From NCBI RefSeq assembly GCF_014642635.1, contig NZ_BMIQ01000001.1, positions 496,001-560,000 of the forward strand: a DNA stretch of 64,000 nt, given 5' to 3'. Below, one piece after another: positions 42,601-51,496 of the stretch. Under the pieces are notes generated by a model, which searched no databases, was not told where the DNA came from, and saw only the letters and a program-made list of their open reading frames with translations. The position numbers and the translations under genes are program-made. The stretch comes from Aureimonas endophytica. Its GTDB lineage: Bacteria; Pseudomonadota; Alphaproteobacteria; Rhizobiales; Rhizobiaceae. How positions within the stretch are numbered: position 1 is the stretch's first letter; every line of letters starts with the position of its first letter.

Positions 42601-42690
42601 CGGCATGTCCTTCCAATTGCGTGGCCGCGAGCTTAGACCATCGAGCGGAATCGGCTAGAGCCCCATCGAACCGCAAACAAAGGACAGACG

Positions 42691-43158
42691 ATGACCGAAG
42701 CGATCGAAGAGCGTCTGCGGGCCGCCGGCGTCTCGCTGCCGGATGCTGCCGCGCCGGCCGCCAACTACGTCTCCTACGTACTGTTCGGCTCCATGCTCCA
42801 GACCTCCGGCCAGCTGCCGCTCGATGCCGGGCGAATCGCGGTGTCGGGCAAGCTCGGCGCGGATGTCGCGCTGGAGGACGGGCAGCGCGCCGCGCGCTTC
42901 TGCGCCATCAACATCCTCGCCCAGGCGAAAGCCGCGCTCGGCGGCGATCTCGGCCGCATTCGCCGCCTCCTGAAGCTCACCGTCTTCGTCGCCAGCGCCT
43001 CGACCTTCACCGAGCAGCATAAGGTGGCGAACGGCGCCTCGGACTTCCTGGTCGAAATCCTCGGCGATCTCGGCAAGCATGCCCGCTCCGCCGTCGGCGT
43101 GCCGAGCCTGCCGCTCGATGCCGCCGTCGAGATCGAGGCGCTGTTCGAGATCGCCTGA
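42691..43158 (+). CDS. RidA/YjgF-family protein
   Basis: The 155-residue protein belongs to the Rid superfamily of trimeric imine/enamine deaminases. Family signs are TSGQLPLD near residue 37, QAKAALGGDLGRIRRLLKLTVFV-like helix and strand, and the active-site region KHARSAVGVPSLPLDAAVEIE, with the arginine that binds substrate carboxylate in archetypal RidA. The longer N-terminus and the SAVGV pattern place it in a YjgF-like subgroup rather than RidA proper. It starts the plus-strand run RidA, phosphodiesterase, FemAB-like, HIT, acetyltransferase. Confidence 0.88.
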   Translation: MTEAIEERLRAAGVSLPDAAAPAANYVSYVLFGSMLQTSGQLPLDAGRIAVSGKLGADVALEDGQRAARFCAINILAQAKAALGGDLGRIRRLLKLTVFVASASTFTEQHKVANGASDFLVEILGDLGKHARSAVGVPSLPLDAAVEIEALFEIA

Positions 43159-43164
43159 CCGTCC

Positions 43165-43875
43165 ATGACCGAACTCGGCTGGCTCACCGCGCGCCCGATC
43201 GCGCATCGCGGCTTCCATGACGCGCGATGGCCCGAAAACTCGCTCGGCGCCGCAAGGGCCGCCATGGCGCAGGGCTTCGCGATCGAATGCGACGTGCATC
43301 TCTCCCGCGACGGCGTGCCGATGGTCTTCCACGACGACACGCTCGATCGCCTGACTGGCGAGCCCGGACGCCTCGCCGAGCGGGATGCCGACGCGCTTTC
43401 GGTTCTGCCGCTGCTCGGCACGGGCGAGACGATCCCGACCGTCGCGGATTTCCTGAAGACGATCGACGGCGCGGTGCCGATCGTCATGGAGTTGAAGGGC
43501 GCCTCCGCCGACGCGGATCGAGGCTTCATGGCGCGTCTCGCTCCTCTTCTCGACGCCTATCGCGGCGAACTCGCCCTGATGTCTTTCGATGGCTGGCTGA
43601 TCGATCAGGCGCTGGCCTATGGGCGCCGGCCGGTCGGGCTGACGGCGGAAGGTATCGCGGAGAGCGAACTGGCGGCGCATCGCGCGGTCTTCGATCGCGG
43701 CTGCGCCTTCGTGTCCTACAATGTCGAGCATCTGCCGAACGCCTTCACCGCCTATGTGCGGGAGGAACGTCGGGCGCCGCTCATCACCTGGACGGTGCGT
43801 GACGCGGCGGGCGTGGCGGCGACCCGCGCCCATGCCGACCAGATGACCTTCGAAGGCTTTCTGCCGCAGTCCTAG
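43165..43875 (+). CDS. Glycerophosphodiester phosphodiesterase
   Basis: TIM-barrel enzyme of 236 residues, likely cytoplasmic because no signal peptide is visible. Active-site residues: H14-R15 in IAHRGFHDARWPENS, E41 and D43 in IECDVHLSRDG, and H56 in VFHDDTLDRLTG; VMELKG and LITWTVRD follow. It hydrolyses deacylated phospholipids (glycerophosphoryl alcohols) to glycerol 3-phosphate. It begins six bases after the RidA-like gene, suggesting co-transcription. Confidence 0.93.
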   Translation: MTELGWLTARPIAHRGFHDARWPENSLGAARAAMAQGFAIECDVHLSRDGVPMVFHDDTLDRLTGEPGRLAERDADALSVLPLLGTGETIPTVADFLKTIDGAVPIVMELKGASADADRGFMARLAPLLDAYRGELALMSFDGWLIDQALAYGRRPVGLTAEGIAESELAAHRAVFDRGCAFVSYNVEHLPNAFTAYVREERRAPLITWTVRDAAGVAATRAHADQMTFEGFLPQS

Positions 43876-43913
43876 TGCTTGCGCTGCAGCATGGGAGGCC
43901 TAACTTCAGGCGC

Positions 43914-45167
43914 ATGACATCCGACCCTTCGTCCTGCGCCGCGGATGACGCCTTCGCATCCGAGGAGACGTTCCAGATCCGCGTCGTGGACGATCTCCGC
44001 TCCATACCGGCGGAGCGCTGGGATCGGCTCGCCGGCAGCGGGCCGGCGCAGTCGAACGGCGTGCCGCGCGGCAATCCCTTTCTGCTCCACGCCTTCCTGC
44101 GTTCGCTCGAGGAAAGCCATGCCGTCGGGCCGAAATCCGGCTGGCTGCCGCAGCATCTCGTGCTCGAAAGCGCCAGCGGCGAGATGCTGGCGGCGGCCCC
44201 CGCCTATTTGAAGAGCCACAGCCAAGGCGAATATGTCTTCGACCACGGCTGGGCCGACGCCTTCGAGCGCGCCGGCGGCCGCTACTATCCGAAGCTCCAG
44301 CTCTCCGTGCCTTTCACGCCGGCCAGCGGCCCTCGCCTCCTCGTCGATGACAATGCCGCGAGCCCTGTCCTGCGCGATGCCCTGATCGCCGGAGTGAAGG
44401 GCTATGTCGCGCAGACCGGCGTCTCGTCCGCCCATGCCACCTTTCTCCAGTCGGACGACCTCGCGGCCCTGGAAGAGGCGGATTTCCTGCACCGCACCGA
44501 TCAGCAGTTCCATTTCCGCAATCGCGGCTATCGCAACTACGACGACTTTCTCGAAACGCTCGCCTCGCGCAAGCGCAAGGGTCTGCGCAAGGAACGGCGC
44601 GAGGCTGTCGCGAACGGCATCGAGATCGTCCGGCTCACGGGCCGCGACCTGACCGAGGCGGCCTGGGACGCCTTCTTCGCCTTCTATATGGACACGGGCT
44701 CCCGCAAATGGGGTCGGCCCTATCTGAACCGCCGCTTCTTCTCGCTGATCGGCGAGCGGATGAGCGACCGCATCGTGCTCGTCATGGCGCGGCGCGCGGG
44801 GCGCTATGTCGCCGGCGCCCTGAACCTCGTCGGCGGCGACACGATCTACGGGCGCTATTGGGGCTGCACGGAGGATCACCCGTTTCTGCATTTCGAGGTC
44901 TGCTATCATCAGGCCATCGACTATGCGATCGAGCATGGGCTCGCCGTCGTGGAAGCCGGCGCGCAGGGCGAGCACAAGCTGGCGCGCGGCTACGAGCCCG
45001 TCATCACCCATTCGGCCCATTGGATCGCCCATGCCGGGCTTCGGCGCGCGATCGAGGAGCATCTCGACCACGAGCGCCGGCGCGTCGCCGAGATCCAGGA
45101 GGTTCTCGACACCCATACCCCGTTCCGCAAGGGGCCGAGGCTGGACGAGGAGGATGGCGGCGGCTAG
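43914..45167 (+). CDS. FemAB-like GNAT protein (peptidogalycan biosynthesis family, DUF482)
   Basis: The 417-residue protein matches the DUF482 / peptidogalycan-biosynthesis family, a duplicated GNAT fold related to FemAB peptidyl transferases. Blocks seen are GNPFLLHAFLRSLEESHAVG, PAYLKSHSQGEYVFDHGWAD, RKRKGLRKERREAV, GRYWGCTEDHPFLHFEVCY and GAQGEHKLARGYEP. No biochemical role is established for Gram-negative members; aminoacyl or acyl transfer to cell-envelope material is a guess. Start at 43914 (ATG with CAGG) is preferred; a GTG at 43875 would overlap the preceding stop. Confidence 0.85.
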   Translation: MTSDPSSCAADDAFASEETFQIRVVDDLRSIPAERWDRLAGSGPAQSNGVPRGNPFLLHAFLRSLEESHAVGPKSGWLPQHLVLESASGEMLAAAPAYLKSHSQGEYVFDHGWADAFERAGGRYYPKLQLSVPFTPASGPRLLVDDNAASPVLRDALIAGVKGYVAQTGVSSAHATFLQSDDLAALEEADFLHRTDQQFHFRNRGYRNYDDFLETLASRKRKGLRKERREAVANGIEIVRLTGRDLTEAAWDAFFAFYMDTGSRKWGRPYLNRRFFSLIGERMSDRIVLVMARRAGRYVAGALNLVGGDTIYGRYWGCTEDHPFLHFEVCYHQAIDYAIEHGLAVVEAGAQGEHKLARGYEPVITHSAHWIAHAGLRRAIEEHLDHERRRVAEIQEVLDTHTPFRKGPRLDEEDGGG

Positions 45168-45198
45168 CTCTTTCGCACCATCACCCGCGAGGCGCGCC

Positions 45199-45621
45199 AT
45201 GAGCGACTACGATCCGTCCAACATCTTCGGCAAGATCCTGCGCGGCGAGATCCCGAGCGAGAAGCTTTTGGACACCGAGGACGCCCTCGTCATCATGGAC
45301 GTGATGCCGCAGTCGAAGGGCCATTGCCTCGTGATCCCGAAGGCGCCCTCGCGCAATCTCCTCGATGCCAAGGACGCGACCTTGGAAAAGGTCATGCCGC
45401 TCGTCGCCCGCCTCGCCCGCGCAACGAAAGAGGCCTTCGCCGCCGATGGCGTCACCATCTGCCAGTATAACGAGGCGCCGGCCGGCCAGACCGTCTTCCA
45501 TCTCCATTTCCACGTCATTCCCCGCTACGAAGGCGTGGAACTCGTCCGCCATGCCGGCGGCATGGCGGACCCGGCGCTCTTGAAGGAACAGGCGGACCGC
45601 ATCCGCCAGGCTCTGGCCTGA
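45199..45621 (+). CDS. HIT-family nucleotide hydrolase/transferase
   Basis: The 140-residue protein is a Hint-branch HIT protein. It begins MSDYDPSNIFGKILRGEIPSEK with the family block DVMPQSKGHCLVIPK and ends its active site with HLHFHVIP (H101, H103, H105). Members hydrolyse adenosine phosphoramidates or nucleotidyl-lysine; E. coli HinT is the closest well-studied example. It lies 31 bases after the FemAB-like gene and four bases before the acetyltransferase gene, so all three are probably one operon. Confidence 0.93.
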   Translation: MSDYDPSNIFGKILRGEIPSEKLLDTEDALVIMDVMPQSKGHCLVIPKAPSRNLLDAKDATLEKVMPLVARLARATKEAFAADGVTICQYNEAPAGQTVFHLHFHVIPRYEGVELVRHAGGMADPALLKEQADRIRQALA

Positions 45622-45625
45622 ACGC

Positions 45626-46081
45626 ATGACGATCTCGGTTCGCGCGGCCACGGCCGCCGACCGGCACGCGTGGTCGCGGCTGCGCGGGCAGCTCTGGCTC
45701 GATGCCGGTGCCGATCACGATGCGAATATCGCCGCCATGCTCGCCCGACCGGACAGGGCCATGGCGTTCCTCGCCTTCGACGCGCCGGAAACACTCGTCG
45801 GATTCGCCGAAGCGAGCCTGCGCCACGACTATGTGAATGGCTGCGAGACCTCGCCCGTCGGCTTTCTGGAAGGCATCTTCGTGCTGGAGACCGCCCGCCG
45901 CCAGGGCGTGGCGAAACAGCTCTGCGAGGCGGCGGCAGCCTGGGCGGTCGCACAGGGTTGCCGCGAATTCGCATCGGACGCCGATATCGGGAATGCGCCG
46001 TCGCGTCGCTTTCATGCGGCGCTCGGCTTCGCCGAGACGGAAACGGTCGTCTATTTCCGCAAATCTCTCGACAGGCCGTAG
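45626..46081 (+). CDS. GNAT acetyltransferase, AAC(6')-I-like aminoglycoside N-acetyltransferase
   Basis: The 151-residue GNAT protein has the pattern typical of chromosomal aminoglycoside 6'-N-acetyltransferases: FAEASLRHDYVNGCETSPVG leading into FLEGIFVLETARRQGVAK (acetyl-CoA motif A, RRQGVAK) and GCREFASDADIGNAPSRRFH, ending ALGFAETETVVYFRKSL. From recall this closely matches AAC(6')-Iz-type enzymes. Chromosomal members are often silent or act on other amines, so resistance is not proven. It is the last gene before a bidirectional-looking hairpin. Confidence 0.82.
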   Translation: MTISVRAATAADRHAWSRLRGQLWLDAGADHDANIAAMLARPDRAMAFLAFDAPETLVGFAEASLRHDYVNGCETSPVGFLEGIFVLETARRQGVAKQLCEAAAAWAVAQGCREFASDADIGNAPSRRFHAALGFAETETVVYFRKSLDRP

Positions 46082-46105
46082 CGGGGACATTTCTCCCCTA
46101 TGCCG

Positions 46106-46135
46106 CAAAAAGGAACGGGGCGCTTTCGCGCCCCG
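46106..46135 (-). terminator. Terminator downstream of clpA (shared hairpin with the acetyltransferase gene)
   Basis: CGGGGCGC (46116-46123) and GCGCCCCG (46128-46135) form an 8-bp stem. On the minus strand it is followed by TTCCTTTTT, giving a good clpA terminator; on the plus strand it may end the acetyltransferase operon less efficiently. Confidence 0.75.
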
Positions 46136-46149
46136 CTCGATGGTCAAGG

Positions 46150-48588
46150 TCAGGTTCGGCGCGGCGGCTTTTGCGCCGTCGAGGGGCGCTTGGCGGTCTT
46201 CACCGCCACGTCGCCGTCCCCCTCGTCGCCGAAATCCTCGTCCTCGTCATAGTCGGGCTCGTCGGCCGACTTGCCCTTGCGGGCCTTCAGCGCGACCTCG
46301 TCGGCGATCGCCTCCAGCGCCAGCGTCTTAACCCCGGCGGCATCCTCGGCGATCGTCACCTTCACCGTGCCGCCGCGCCTCAGCTTGCCGAAGAGCAGCT
46401 CGTCGGCCAGCGGCTTCTTGATGTGCTCCTGGATCACGCGGCCGAGCGGCCGGGCGCCCATCTGCTCGTCATAGCCCTTGTTCGCCAGCCAGGCGATCGC
46501 CTCTTCCGAGAGATCGAAGGTGACGTTGCGCTCGGAAAGCTGCGCCTCGAGCTGCATGACGAACTTCTGCACCACCTGATGGATCACCGGCGTCGGCAGT
46601 CCGCCGAAGGCGATGACGGCATCGAGACGGTTGCGGAATTCCGGCGTGAACAGGCGGTTGATCGCCTCCACGTCGTCGCCCGTCCGCTTTGAGGAGCCGA
46701 AGCCGATCGCGGCCCGCGCGCCTTCCGCCGCGCCGGCATTGGTCGTCATGATCAGAATGACGTTCCGGAAGTCGATCTTCTTGCCGTTGTGATCGGTCAG
46801 CTTGCCGTGATCCATCACCTGCAGGAGGATGTTGAAGAGATCCGGATGCGCCTTCTCGATCTCGTCCAGGAGCAGCACGCAATGCGGATGCTGGTCGACG
46901 CCGTCCGTCAGGAGGCCGCCCTGGTCGAAGCCGACATAGCCGGGAGGCGCGCCGATCAGCCGCGAGACCGTATGGCGCTCCATATATTCCGACATGTCGA
47001 AGCGCAGCAGCTCGACGCCGAGCGAGGAGGCGAGCTGCTTGGCCACTTCCGTCTTGCCGACGCCGGTCGGGCCGGAGAACAGATAGGAGCCGATCGGCTT
47101 CTCCGGCTCGCGCAACCCGGCGCGGGCGAGCTTGATGGCCGAGGCGAGCGCCTCGATCGCCGCGTCCTGGCCGTAGACGACGCGCTTCAGCTGCTCGTCG
47201 AGATTGGCGAGCACTTCCTCGTCGTCCTTCGACACAGTCTTCGGCGGGATGCGGGCCATCGTGGCGATCGTCGCCTCGATCTCCTTGATGCCGATGCGCT
47301 TCTTCCGCTGCTCTTCCGGCAGGAGCATCTGCGAGGCGCCGGTCTCGTCGATCACGTCGATCGCCTTGTCCGGCAGCTTGCGGTCGTTGATGTAGCGGGC
47401 CGAGAGCTCGACCGCCGAGCGGATCGCGCCGGTCGAGAAGCGGACCTTGTGGAACTCCTCGAAATAGGGCTTCAGCCCCTTCATGATGGCGATCGCGTCC
47501 TCGATCGTCGGCTCCTTGACGTCGATCTTCTGGAAGCGCCGCACCAGGGCGCGGTCCTTCTCGAAGAACTGGCGATATTCCTTATAGGTCGTCGAGCCGA
47601 TGCAGCGGATCGCGCCGGAGGACAGAGCCGGCTTCAGGAGATTGGACGCATCCATGGCGCCGCCCGAGGTGGCCCCCGCGCCGATCACCGTATGGATCTC
47701 GTCGATGAAGAGGATGGCGCCCGGATAGTCCTCGAGCTCCTTGACCACCTGCTTCAGCCGTTCCTCGAAATCGCCGCGATAGCGGGTGCCGGCGAGCAGC
47801 GTGCCCATGTCGAGCGAGAAGATGGTGGCGTCGGCCAGCACTTCCGGCACGTCGTTCTCGACGATTCGCTTGGCGAGGCCTTCGGCGATGGCGGTCTTGC
47901 CGACGCCGGGATCGCCGACATAGAGCGGGTTGTTCTTGGAGCGCCGGCAAAGGACCTGGATCGTGCGGTTGATCTCGTCCGTGCGGCCGATCAGCGGGTC
48001 GATCCGGCCGTTCTTCGCCTTCTCGTTCAGGTTGACGCAATAGGCCGTCAGCGCGTCCTGCGCGTTCTTGCGGCGGCCTTCGTCCTCCGTGCCGGTGGCG
48101 GCCTGCTCCTCCTCGGCGCCGCGCACGGCGCGGCTCTCCGAAGCGCCGGGCCGCTTGGCGATGCCATGGGCGATGAAGTTCACCGCGTCGTAGCGCGTCA
48201 TCTCCTGCTCCTGCAGGAAATAGGCGGCATGGCTCTCTCGCTCGGCGAAGAGCGCGACGAGGACATTGGCGCCCGTCACCTCCTCGCGGCCGGACGACTG
48301 CACATGGATAACCGCGCGCTGGATGACGCGGTGGAAGCCGGCGGTCGGCTTCGATTCCTCGTCATGGCCGGTGACGAGATTGGCGAGCTCGGTGTCGATA
48401 TATTCGACGAGATTGCCGCGCAGCGTATCGAGATCGACGCTGCAGCCCTTCATGACGGCGGCGGCGTCCTTGTCCTCGATCAGCGCGAGCAGCAGATGCT
48501 CGAGCGTCGCGAATTCCTGCTGGCGTTCATTGGCGAGCGTCAGGGCCTGATGCAGGCATTTTTCGAGGCTTTGGGAAAAGGTCGGCAA
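46150..48588 (-). CDS. clpA: ATP-dependent Clp protease ATPase ClpA
   Basis: Hsp100 unfoldase of 812 residues that feeds ClpP. It has the repeated Clp_N domain (1-145), first AAA+ module (Walker A GDPGVGKT at 225-232, Walker [10 protein letters not shown]), second AAA+ module ([28 protein letters not shown]) and a C-terminal D2-small domain; IGL/IGF-type ClpP loop is in the second module. The C-terminal tail is acidic. The start codon is TTG with GAGGTGA upstream, which is accepted because homologues begin MPTFS. clpS ends nine bases upstream. Confidence 0.96.
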   Translation of the reverse strand: MPTFSQSLEKCLHQALTLANERQQEFATLEHLLLALIEDKDAAAVMKGCSVDLDTLRGNLVEYIDTELANLVTGHDEESKPTAGFHRVIQRAVIHVQSSGREEVTGANVLVALFAERESHAAYFLQEQEMTRYDAVNFIAHGIAKRPGASESRAVRGAEEEQAATGTEDEGRRKNAQDALTAYCVNLNEKAKNGRIDPLIGRTDEINRTIQVLCRRSKNNPLYVGDPGVGKTAIAEGLAKRIVENDVPEVLADATIFSLDMGTLLAGTRYRGDFEERLKQVVKELEDYPGAILFIDEIHTVIGAGATSGGAMDASNLLKPALSSGAIRCIGSTTYKEYRQFFEKDRALVRRFQKIDVKEPTIEDAIAIMKGLKPYFEEFHKVRFSTGAIRSAVELSARYINDRKLPDKAIDVIDETGASQMLLPEEQRKKRIGIKEIEATIATMARIPPKTVSKDDEEVLANLDEQLKRVVYGQDAAIEALASAIKLARAGLREPEKPIGSYLFSGPTGVGKTEVAKQLASSLGVELLRFDMSEYMERHTVSRLIGAPPGYVGFDQGGLLTDGVDQHPHCVLLLDEIEKAHPDLFNILLQVMDHGKLTDHNGKKIDFRNVILIMTTNAGAAEGARAAIGFGSSKRTGDDVEAINRLFTPEFRNRLDAVIAFGGLPTPVIHQVVQKFVMQLEAQLSERNVTFDLSEEAIAWLANKGYDEQMGARPLGRVIQEHIKKPLADELLFGKLRRGGTVKVTIAEDAAGVKTLALEAIADEVALKARKGKSADEPDYDEDEDFGDEGDGDVAVKTAKRPSTAQKPPRRT

Positions 48589-48596
48589 GGTTCACC

Positions 48597-48974
48597 TCAA
48601 TTCTTTTCCATGACGCATTGAAGAGGATGCTGATGTTGGCGGGCGAAATCCATGACCTGCGTCACTTTGGTCTCCGCGACCTCGTAGGTGTAGATTCCGC
48701 ATTCGCCGACCCCGTGATTGTGCACATGCAACATCACGCGCGTCGCGCTGTCATGGTCCTTTTGGAAGAACCGCTCCAGAACGTGGATGACGAACTCCAT
48801 CGGGGTATAGTCGTCGTTCAGAAGCAGGACGCGGTAGAGGCTGGGCTTCTTCGTCTGGGGCTTGGTTCGCGTGATCACGGAGGTCCCGCGATCCGTCCCC
48901 GGCTCCTTGCTCCTGCCTGCCTGCGATCGCACCCTCGGCGCCCCGGCCATGGTGCTGGGTCGTTGAATGCTCAC
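48597..48974 (-). CDS. clpS: ClpS adaptor (N-end rule, ClpA partner)
   Basis: ClpS delivers N-degron substrates to ClpA. The core is unmistakable: [40 protein letters not shown] and [17 protein letters not shown], with [18 protein letters not shown] at the end. The binding-pocket residues of the N-degron site (NDD, TPMEFV, HVHNHG) are all present. The start is uncertain: a GTG at 48974 has GAGGTG at good spacing, an ATG at 48950 has none; 125 residues are assumed. It is the first gene of clpS-clpA. Confidence 0.95.
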   Translation of the reverse strand: MSIQRPSTMAGAPRVRSQAGRSKEPGTDRGTSVITRTKPQTKKPSLYRVLLLNDDYTPMEFVIHVLERFFQKDHDSATRVMLHVHNHGVGECGIYTYEVAETKVTQVMDFARQHQHPLQCVMEKN

Positions 48975-49219
48975 CGCCGCCACCTCTATCGTCGACCGAT
49001 ATGTATGATGCCGTTTCGCGATGTTAAGGGAAGCCCGCATACTGCTTACGGACGCTCCATTCTCGTTCGATGTCCTGCTCACCCAACGATCCTAGGACGG
49101 TTTGAAGGCAAGCGTCCATGACGATTTGCGCCTTCGCGCCCCCGAGTCCGATCGTCGCACCGTCCGAAACGACGAAGGACCCGGCGATCGCTCACCGAGT
49201 CCCTCGTTTTCGGGCATCC

Positions 49220-49239
49220 CGCCCGGCGGTCGCCGGGCG
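49220..49239 (-). terminator. Perfect 9-bp hairpin after the phasin gene
   Basis: CGCCCGGCG (49220-49228) and CGCCGGGCG (49231-49239) form an exact 9-bp stem with a 2-base loop, 12 bases beyond the phasin stop. No U-run follows. It probably ends or protects the phasin transcript. Confidence 0.5.
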
Positions 49240-49251
49240 ATGTCGGGATCG

Positions 49252-49611
49252 TCAGGCGGCCTGCTTGGCCAGCGACTGACCGAAATTCGCCGCGCTCATC
49301 ATCGAGCTCTCGAACGGCTTGTAGACTTCCTTGGCGATCGAGCCGTAGAGCTCGCTCATCTTGGTCGCCTGGGCCAGCCAGTCCTGGTAGGCGCTCTTGG
49401 CGTAGTCGTTCTGGATCTCGACCGCCTTCTCGAAGCTGCGCGACTGCGCCAGCTGCTCGAACATGCGGGCGGACTGCTCGTAGGAGCGCTTGGTGAATTC
49501 CGTGGTCTCGGCCGCGATCTGCTGAAAGCCCTTGGTCATCGCGGAAAACGAACGCATCGCGCCGTCGAGCGATTCCTTGCCGACATTGCTGGCATCGTCG
49601 AGATTGCTCAT
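49252..49611 (-). CDS. Phasin-family protein
   Basis: Phasins coat polyhydroxyalkanoate granules and control their number and size. The 119-residue, mostly helical protein has the phasin pattern MRSFSAMTKGFQQIAAETTE, RSFEKAVEIQNDYAKSAYQD and a C-terminal MSELYGSIAKEVYKPFE. GGGAGA lies about 6 bases before the ATG. A near-consensus promoter with a TGC-N3-GCA element in its spacer lies about 65 to 95 bases upstream, typical of control by the PHA-responsive repressor PhaR/AniA. PHA synthase genes are not in this window. Confidence 0.88.
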   Translation of the reverse strand: MSNLDDASNVGKESLDGAMRSFSAMTKGFQQIAAETTEFTKRSYEQSARMFEQLAQSRSFEKAVEIQNDYAKSAYQDWLAQATKMSELYGSIAKEVYKPFESSMMSAANFGQSLAKQAA

Positions 49612-49676
49612 TCCGGTTCTCCCTTCGAGGCGACCGGGATCGGCCGGCCGGCGGCAGCGATTGCTGCGACGCACCT

Positions 49677-49704
49677 TACATATTGCACTGCACAATAATG
49701 TCAA
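49677..49704 (-). promoter_or_regulatory. Phasin promoter with TGC-N3-GCA element in the spacer
   Basis: On the minus strand a perfect -35 TTGACA (49704-49699) is followed after 16 bases by TATGTA (49682-49677). The spacer contains TGCAGTGCA (49692-49684), a TGC-N3-GCA palindrome like the target of PhaR/AniA regulators. A repressor bound there would block RNA polymerase. Confidence 0.55.
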
Positions 49705-49820
49705 GGCGGCGCATTTTTGCGACAGGTCCGATGTCTTCGGCGCGGCCAACGCGAAGTTGAAGGCGAAGGCGGCGACCGGTCGCATTTTCGCCGCCTGCCC
49801 TTCGCAATCGCAAAGATGCG

Positions 49821-49842
49821 CCGGGTCTTCTGAAGACTCCGG
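49821..49842. promoter_or_regulatory. Palindrome upstream of dacA
   Basis: CCGG-GTCTTC-T-GAAGAC-T-CCGG: 6-bp exact arms (49825-49830 and 49832-49837) inside flanking CCGG repeats, 127 bases before the dacA start. It could be an operator for an unidentified regulator. Confidence 0.3.
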
Positions 49843-49968
49843 CAACCATAAACGGATTGGTAACGGGCTTGCCCGTACGCTCCCCCCTCATGACAGGGCG
49901 CCGTCGACCGGGCGCTCTCCCCCGCATGCGACGGCTCTGCGCCGTCTCGAAGAGAGAAGAGCCGAAAC

Positions 49969-51447
49969 GTGGGAACAGCACCGTCGCGCCTTCGCCGTCG
50001 TCTGGTTCAAGTGGTCAAGTCGGCGGGTGCCCTGGGCGTGGCTCTGGCGCTTCTGACGCAGGGCGCCGAGGCGGCCGGCCGCCATTCCGCCTTCGTGATC
50101 GACGCGAACAACGGCAAGGTGCTCTTCTCGGACGACGCGGACGAGCTGCGCTTCCCGGCCTCGCTGACGAAGATGATGACGCTCTACATGCTCTTCGAGG
50201 CCATGCATGACGGGCGGGTCAATCTCTCGACGCCGATGAAGGTCTCGGCCTATGCGTCGGCCCGGCCGCCGACGAAACTGCGGCTTCAGCCTGGATCGAC
50301 GCTGACCGTGCAGGAGGCCATCCTCGGTCTCGTCACCCTTTCGGCGAACGACGCCTCTGTGGTGATTGCCGAACATCTCGGCGGCTCGGAGGCGCGCTTC
50401 GCCCAGATGATGACGGCGAAGGCCCACCAGCTCGGCATGAGCCGCACGGTGTTCCGCAACGCCAACGGCCTGCCGAACGAGAACCAGCATTCCACCGCCC
50501 GCGACATGGCGACGCTCGGCATCGCGCTGCGCGAGCACTTCCCGAGCGAATACCGCTTCTTCTCGACGAAGTCCTTCAACTTCCGGGGCCGCACGATCAA
50601 CAGCCACAACAAGCTCGTCGGCCGCGTGAAGGGCGTCGACGGCATCAAGACTGGCTATATCAACGCCTCGGGCTTCAACCTCGTCTCCTCGCTATTCGAC
50701 GGCGACCGCAAGATCGTCGGCGTCGTCTTCGGCGGCAACACGGCGGCCGCGCGCGACAACGAGATGGCGAAGCTTCTCGCGAAGTACCTGCCGTCCGCCA
50801 GCACCCGCTCCGCCGGGCCGCTCGTCGCCGAGCGCAAGCGCTCCGGCCGGGTGAATGCCGACATCCAGGTCGCCGCCGCCAGCGCCCTGCCCGCCGCCGG
50901 CAATGCGCCGGTGCCGCAATTCGCCGACCGCAAGGTCTCGATCAACGAGCGGATCGCCGAGGCCTACGGCTCCAGCGCCGGCGACGCCATCGCCCGCGTG
51001 ACGAAGCCGGGCCGCCAGGTCATCGGCCGCGACGCCATCCGCGCGGCCCTCGCCTCGCGCCAGGATGCCGATCTGGTGCGCCCTACCGCGGCGCCGGCGC
51101 CCGTGGCGACCGCCTACGGCGAAAACCGCCCGGTGCCGCGCGCCGCCATTCCGAGCGCTGACCTCGATGCCGGCACGACGGGCGCGGTGGCCGAGGAGAC
51201 GGCCGGCTCGCCCTGGGTCGTGCAGATCGCGGCGACCGCCGACCGGTCCCAGGCGCTGCAGATGCTGAACGACGCCAAGGACAAGGTCGGCAAGCCGCTG
51301 GCCCGCGCGATGCCGGTGGCGCAGCGCGTCGGCGCGCAGGGCCTCTACCGGGCGCGCTTCGCGGGCTTCGACACGAAGGACGCCGCGAATGCCGCCTGCG
51401 CGGCTCTCAAGAAGCGCTCCTACAGCTGCTTCGCCGTCGCCAACTAA
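49969..51447 (+). CDS. D-alanyl-D-alanine carboxypeptidase (PBP5/6 class) with C-terminal SPOR domain
   Basis: The 492-residue protein has a signal sequence or anchor (about 12-36), then the class C low-molecular-weight PBP domain with SxxK at S65-K68 (SLTK), SAN at 125-127 and KTG at 227-229 (GIKTGY). It trims the terminal D-Ala of peptidoglycan pentapeptides. After a Pro/Ala-rich region (about 280-400), residues about 410-490 form a SPOR domain, which binds denuded glycan at the septum. The fusion would target carboxypeptidase activity to the division site. The start is a GTG; a cleavage or anchor choice cannot be fixed. Confidence 0.9.
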   Translation: MGTAPSRLRRRLVQVVKSAGALGVALALLTQGAEAAGRHSAFVIDANNGKVLFSDDADELRFPASLTKMMTLYMLFEAMHDGRVNLSTPMKVSAYASARPPTKLRLQPGSTLTVQEAILGLVTLSANDASVVIAEHLGGSEARFAQMMTAKAHQLGMSRTVFRNANGLPNENQHSTARDMATLGIALREHFPSEYRFFSTKSFNFRGRTINSHNKLVGRVKGVDGIKTGYINASGFNLVSSLFDGDRKIVGVVFGGNTAAARDNEMAKLLAKYLPSASTRSAGPLVAERKRSGRVNADIQVAAASALPAAGNAPVPQFADRKVSINERIAEAYGSSAGDAIARVTKPGRQVIGRDAIRAALASRQDADLVRPTAAPAPVATAYGENRPVPRAAIPSADLDAGTTGAVAEETAGSPWVVQIAATADRSQALQMLNDAKDKVGKPLARAMPVAQRVGAQGLYRARFAGFDTKDAANAACAALKKRSYSCFAVAN

Positions 51448-51496
51448 GTCCTCTCCACCACGCTTCCCTCACGACAAAGCGCATAGCTGGGCATCG

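Larger units (their letters stand above)
49612..49968. other. 357-base divergent intergenic region (phasin / D,D-carboxypeptidase)
   Basis: No gene is supported here. The half next to the phasin gene holds its promoter (49677-49704). Next to dacA there is an odd-centred palindrome (49821-49842) followed by relatively AT-rich sequence. Short open frames across it lack ribosome-binding sites and family similarity. Confidence 0.6.
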
